From: CAZVFX01 sp964626565
GTDB taxonomy: Bacteria > Myxococcota_A > UBA9042 > CAIXZC01
DNA length: 35,060 bases
Assembly (NCBI GenBank): GCA_964626565.1
Contig: CAZVFX010000073.1
Coordinates: forward strand, 1-35,060
Direction of reading: 5' to 3'
The notes beneath the pieces are model-generated. The model did no database searches, was not told where the DNA came from, and worked only from the letters and a program-made list of their open reading frames with translations. Both the position numbers and the translations under genes were made by a program. Each line of letters opens with the position of its first letter. Position 1 is the stretch's first letter. Shown here one piece after another: positions 32,246 to 35,060 of this stretch.

Positions 32246-33424
32246 TTGCGAGTTTTTCGTTTTCTGCCACTGCTGCTCATCTTCTTTTACTGCTCAGCCT
32301 CTGCCAAAGAGGTGCCTATCACGCTGGTAGCCGTAGGGGATGTCAACCTCAATCGCACCCGGGTGGACGTCAGAGAGGACGGCGTCTATTTGTGGGGCAA
32401 GGTAGTTCCGTTCGACAAGCAGCTCAAGCGGGTGAAAGGTGAGATAAACGGGGACATCAACTTCTGCAACCTTGAAACCACGGTGATGGACCATAACGAC
32501 ATCAAGCCTGCGGACAAGGCGTACAACTTCAAGTGTCACCCCAATGCGGTGAGCGCCATCCAGGACGTCGGGTTCAACCTCTTTTCCTTTGCCAACAACC
32601 ACGCCAAGGACTACGGCCCGGAGGGGATCAAGGAGACCAGGAAGTGGTTGAAGAAGCTGGGTCGGAAGAGGCCGTTGCATTTCGCGGGCGCCGGCGAGAA
32701 TATCGACGAAGCCAGCGAACCGGTTGTCTTCCGGGTGCACGGTGTGAAGGTTGCTTTTGCTGCGGTGAGCAATTCCACCCGGGCCAAAGAGAAGCGGGCC
32801 GGGGTTGCCTCGATCTACAAGCCGGAACCGGCGCTGAAGAAGCTGAAAGCGGCCAAGGCCGACATCCGCATCCTGTCCATGCACGCGGGGGAAGAGAGGA
32901 ACAGCAAACCGGTGCGGGTCCAGCGTAACCTGGCCCGTTCGGCTATCTCAAAATACGACGTGGACATAGTGATCGGGCATCACTCTCACGTGGTCCAGGG
33001 TATCGAGCACTACAAGGGCGGACTGATATTCTACGGGCTGGGCAATTTCGCGATGCGCGGCGCTAAGAACATGGGCTCGGTGAAGGAGTTCCTGTACGAG
33101 CGTGATTTCGGGCTGCTGGCCCGTCTGAAGATGGTGTGGGACACTGGCAAGCGAAAGTTGAGGTTTCGCAAGCTGGAGGCTGTCCCGGTCTACGACATGC
33201 ACTCCGGTCCCCACCGTTTCAAGAAAGACGAGCAGGCCAAGCGCAGAATCGAGTCGTTGAACCGGTTCAGTTCGGCGGAGTTCCTGGGCAAGGGACACGG
33301 GGGAGTAGTCTTCGATTTCGTGGATGGCAACGGCGTCTATCGTTTTGCAAAGAAGAAGGCGGAACCGAAATCCGACAAGAAGAAGAGCAAGAAGAAGAGC
33401 AAGAAGAAGAAGCGCAAGAAGTAG
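32246..33424 (+). CDS. CapA-family metallophosphatase-like protein
   Basis: The 392-residue product matches the CapA/PGA_cap family: GDVNL (31-35), NLET (75-78), ANNHAKDYG (116-124), HAGEE (213-217), GHHSHV (244-249) and GLGNF (264-268) provide the metal-binding and catalytic residues of this calcineurin-like fold. CapA proteins are linked to poly-gamma-glutamate capsule, but no capB/capC genes are present, so the substrate is open. A signal peptide (to about residue 20, CSASA) suggests export. The C-terminus (about 370-392) is an extreme lysine tail, unusual for the family. It starts with TTG, 27 bases after the previous stop, and may be cotranscribed with both neighbours. Confidence 0.88.
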   Translation: MRVFRFLPLLLIFFYCSASAKEVPITLVAVGDVNLNRTRVDVREDGVYLWGKVVPFDKQLKRVKGEINGDINFCNLETTVMDHNDIKPADKAYNFKCHPNAVSAIQDVGFNLFSFANNHAKDYGPEGIKETRKWLKKLGRKRPLHFAGAGENIDEASEPVVFRVHGVKVAFAAVSNSTRAKEKRAGVASIYKPEPALKKLKAAKADIRILSMHAGEERNSKPVRVQRNLARSAISKYDVDIVIGHHSHVVQGIEHYKGGLIFYGLGNFAMRGAKNMGSVKEFLYERDFGLLARLKMVWDTGKRKLRFRKLEAVPVYDMHSGPHRFKKDEQAKRRIESLNRFSSAEFLGKGHGGVVFDFVDGNGVYRFAKKKAEPKSDKKKSKKKSKKKKRKK

Positions 33425-33454
33425 CTCAATTCAGGCGCCTGGGGTTGGGGTTAG

Positions 33455-35059
33455 ATGAAGGTATCCCTGGTTACGAGAATCGTTGCCGGCTATCTGCTGG
33501 TCCTGTTCCTCCTCGGTGGGACGGTGCTGTATTCCGTCAACTCCATGCAGGAGATGAAGCAGGAGGTGGAGATCGTCAAGGAGGGGTTGTTGCCCACCTC
33601 CGGCCGTTTTCACCGGCTGGCCGCGGAGCTTACCAAGGCGTCGGGAGTGCTGACCCGGGGCAAATACAAGCAGATCCTGTGGCTTGCGCATTACCTTCCC
33701 GATATGGACCCGTTCGAGGCGCTGGATTCGTTGCGGGTGAGCATCGAGGAGTTGTCGGAGCAGGCGCAACTTCCGGAGCGCACCCGGCGGGAATTTGCCG
33801 GTATTTCGAAGAAGCTCATGAAGTTGACAAACGGCACCGGTCTGTACCATCAGGTTGAAAAGCGCCTGAAGGGCGTGGCTGTGGGCGGTCCCGACCGCAC
33901 CAACCGCCGGGTGTATGCGGACCTCGTGGAGTTGTTCGCCGCACGCCTGACCGGCTCTTCCGAGGAGAAGCCGAAGGCCGACGCCCGCAACGTGACCAGC
34001 TCACTGGCTATCGTGATCCGGTTTGTGCGCAAGGAGGTCATGGGGCTGCAGGCGGAGTACAACCTCGCCATCAACACCGCCTGGAGTGACGCGGCCGGTC
34101 GGGAAGAAAGCGCGGTGCGCATCGCGCTCTACGTGGGTATGGCCTCCATGGTCGTTATTGTCGGCGTGTTCTTTCTTTTCCTTGCCTGGTTGAAGCCTCT
34201 CGGTACCCTCAAGTCGTTCGCCAATCGTATTTCGCGGGGCGAGTACGACCAGCCGGTGCCGATCAAGTCGGGCGACGAGATCGGCGCCCTGGCCATGGAA
34301 TTGCAGACCATGGCTCACCGGCTGAAAGAGCGTGAGGAGATGATCCGCAGCCAGGCCCGGGAGCTGTTGCGCTCCGACCGGTTCTCAACCATTGGCAAGA
34401 TGGCCACTCAGATCGCGCACGAGATTCGCAACCCGTTGAACGCTCTCGGCCTGAAGTTGGAACTGCTGGAAGAATCGGTGGATGAGGTTGCTTCGGAGGG
34501 AGGGGGCAGCCCGAACCAGGAAGTTACGCGCCTGGTCTCAGCAATCGGCAAGGAGATAGACCGGCTAAGAGAGATAACCGACTACTACCTCAAGTTCGCC
34601 AAATTCCCGGAGGTGGAGAAGGAGCAGGTGGAGCTTCACACCCTGCTCACCGACATCCTGGCGTTCTACCGGGATGAGGCGGAGCAGCGAGGTATCAAGC
34701 TTACCGGAGAGATCGACCGTCAACTGAGGGCGCCTGCTGACCCCAGCCTGCTCCGCCACGCCATGACGAATCTGCTGAAGAACGCGATCGATGCGGTTGA
34801 GCCGGTGTCGGAGCCGCACATTTCGGTCAAGGCGTGGCGCGAAGGCGACCAGATTCGCATCACCGTCAAGGACAACGGGCCTGGTATCTCCGCGCCTGAA
34901 CCGAAGCGGGTGTTCGAACCGTTCTTCTCAACGAAAAAAAGCGGTACCGGACTGGGCCTCACCCTGGTGCAGCAGGTAGTGGAAGAGCACGGTGGGGATG
35001 TGATTTGCAGCAGTTCTTCGGGAGAGGGCACGGTTTTCAGGATCACCCTTCCCAGCTAG
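33455..35059 (+). CDS. HAMP-domain sensor histidine kinase
   Basis: The 534-residue protein has two membrane segments (about 5-27 and 222-244) enclosing a helical extracytoplasmic sensor domain of about 190 residues. A HAMP linker (about 243-297), the phosphoacceptor H-box with His322 (QIAHEIRNPLNAL) and the ATPase domain follow: N-box HAMTNLLKNAID (435-446), G1 KDNGPGI (472-478), F-box VFEPFFS (487-492) and G2 GTGLGL (497-502). It belongs to the NtrB-like kinases that usually partner an NtrC-type activator, probably encoded just downstream, outside the window. The sensor domain resembles a four-helix bundle but its ligand is unknown. The gene ends one base before the window end and is complete. 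Confidence 0.93.
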   Translation: MKVSLVTRIVAGYLLVLFLLGGTVLYSVNSMQEMKQEVEIVKEGLLPTSGRFHRLAAELTKASGVLTRGKYKQILWLAHYLPDMDPFEALDSLRVSIEELSEQAQLPERTRREFAGISKKLMKLTNGTGLYHQVEKRLKGVAVGGPDRTNRRVYADLVELFAARLTGSSEEKPKADARNVTSSLAIVIRFVRKEVMGLQAEYNLAINTAWSDAAGREESAVRIALYVGMASMVVIVGVFFLFLAWLKPLGTLKSFANRISRGEYDQPVPIKSGDEIGALAMELQTMAHRLKEREEMIRSQARELLRSDRFSTIGKMATQIAHEIRNPLNALGLKLELLEESVDEVASEGGGSPNQEVTRLVSAIGKEIDRLREITDYYLKFAKFPEVEKEQVELHTLLTDILAFYRDEAEQRGIKLTGEIDRQLRAPADPSLLRHAMTNLLKNAIDAVEPVSEPHISVKAWREGDQIRITVKDNGPGISAPEPKRVFEPFFSTKKSGTGLGLTLVQQVVEEHGGDVICSSSSGEGTVFRITLPS

Positions 35060-35060
35060 T

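Noticed and set aside
1..35060. CRISPR arrays, tRNA/rRNA genes, transposases and integrases
   Set aside because: No regularly spaced short repeats, no cloverleaf-like sequence and no transposase or integrase motif was seen on either strand by eye; a tRNAscan or similar search was not possible.

Overview
The window is 35 kb of GC-rich, densely coding bacterial chromosome. It has 21 confident protein genes and one less certain one, no gene-free stretch over about 165 bases, and no rRNA, tRNA, CRISPR array, transposase or integrase that I could recognise. The protein inventory points to a Myxococcota-like organism (old Deltaproteobacteria). It includes a MYXO-CTERM-type C-terminus, an IgGFc-binding-like surface protein, a MopE-type DGxDxDCDG motif, many Cys-rich lipoproteins with Asp-rich spacers, and FHA, PilZ, YfbK-type VWA and B12 radical SAM proteins. 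The phylum assignment is an inference from these family signatures, not from a marker gene.

Region 1 (1-8301) starts with a signal-peptide-bearing outer-membrane-barrel-like protein. A metabolic island follows. On the minus strand it carries a GH3-family acyl-adenylating enzyme, a two-CBS protein and a B12-binding radical SAM enzyme. On the plus strand, divergent from these, are a conserved-looking protein of unknown function, a second radical SAM enzyme paralogous to the first, and a GNAT-like protein. The plus-strand genes are spaced by only a few bases. This is the best candidate for an undescribed biosynthetic system in the window.

Region 2 (8384-15485) holds a lipoprotein with an Asp-box beta-propeller and a YfbK-like VWA protein. 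A TPR lipoprotein converges on the VWA gene with an 11-base overlap. A third, unrelated-looking B12 radical SAM enzyme and a small secreted protein follow, and these last two share a 10-base motif upstream.

Region 3 (15603-32218) is dominated by envelope and surface proteins. It contains a translationally coupled pair (a four-repeat MYXO-CTERM protein, then an FHA protein). A second coupled pair is a MopE-motif lipoprotein followed by a 1358-residue secreted protein. Also present are a small beta-barrel-like protein, a protein with two degenerate PilZ domains, a 1256-residue lipoprotein with four jelly-roll-like modules, and a divergent IgGFc-binding-like lipoprotein.

Region 4 (32246-35059) contains a CapA-family metallophosphatase-like protein with a lysine-rich tail and a complete HAMP-type sensor histidine kinase, whose partner regulator presumably lies beyond the window.

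Several start codons were moved inward from the longest possible reading frame because a clear Shine-Dalgarno sequence, a signal peptide or codon use supports the internal start. Promoters are predictions by eye and have modest confidence.
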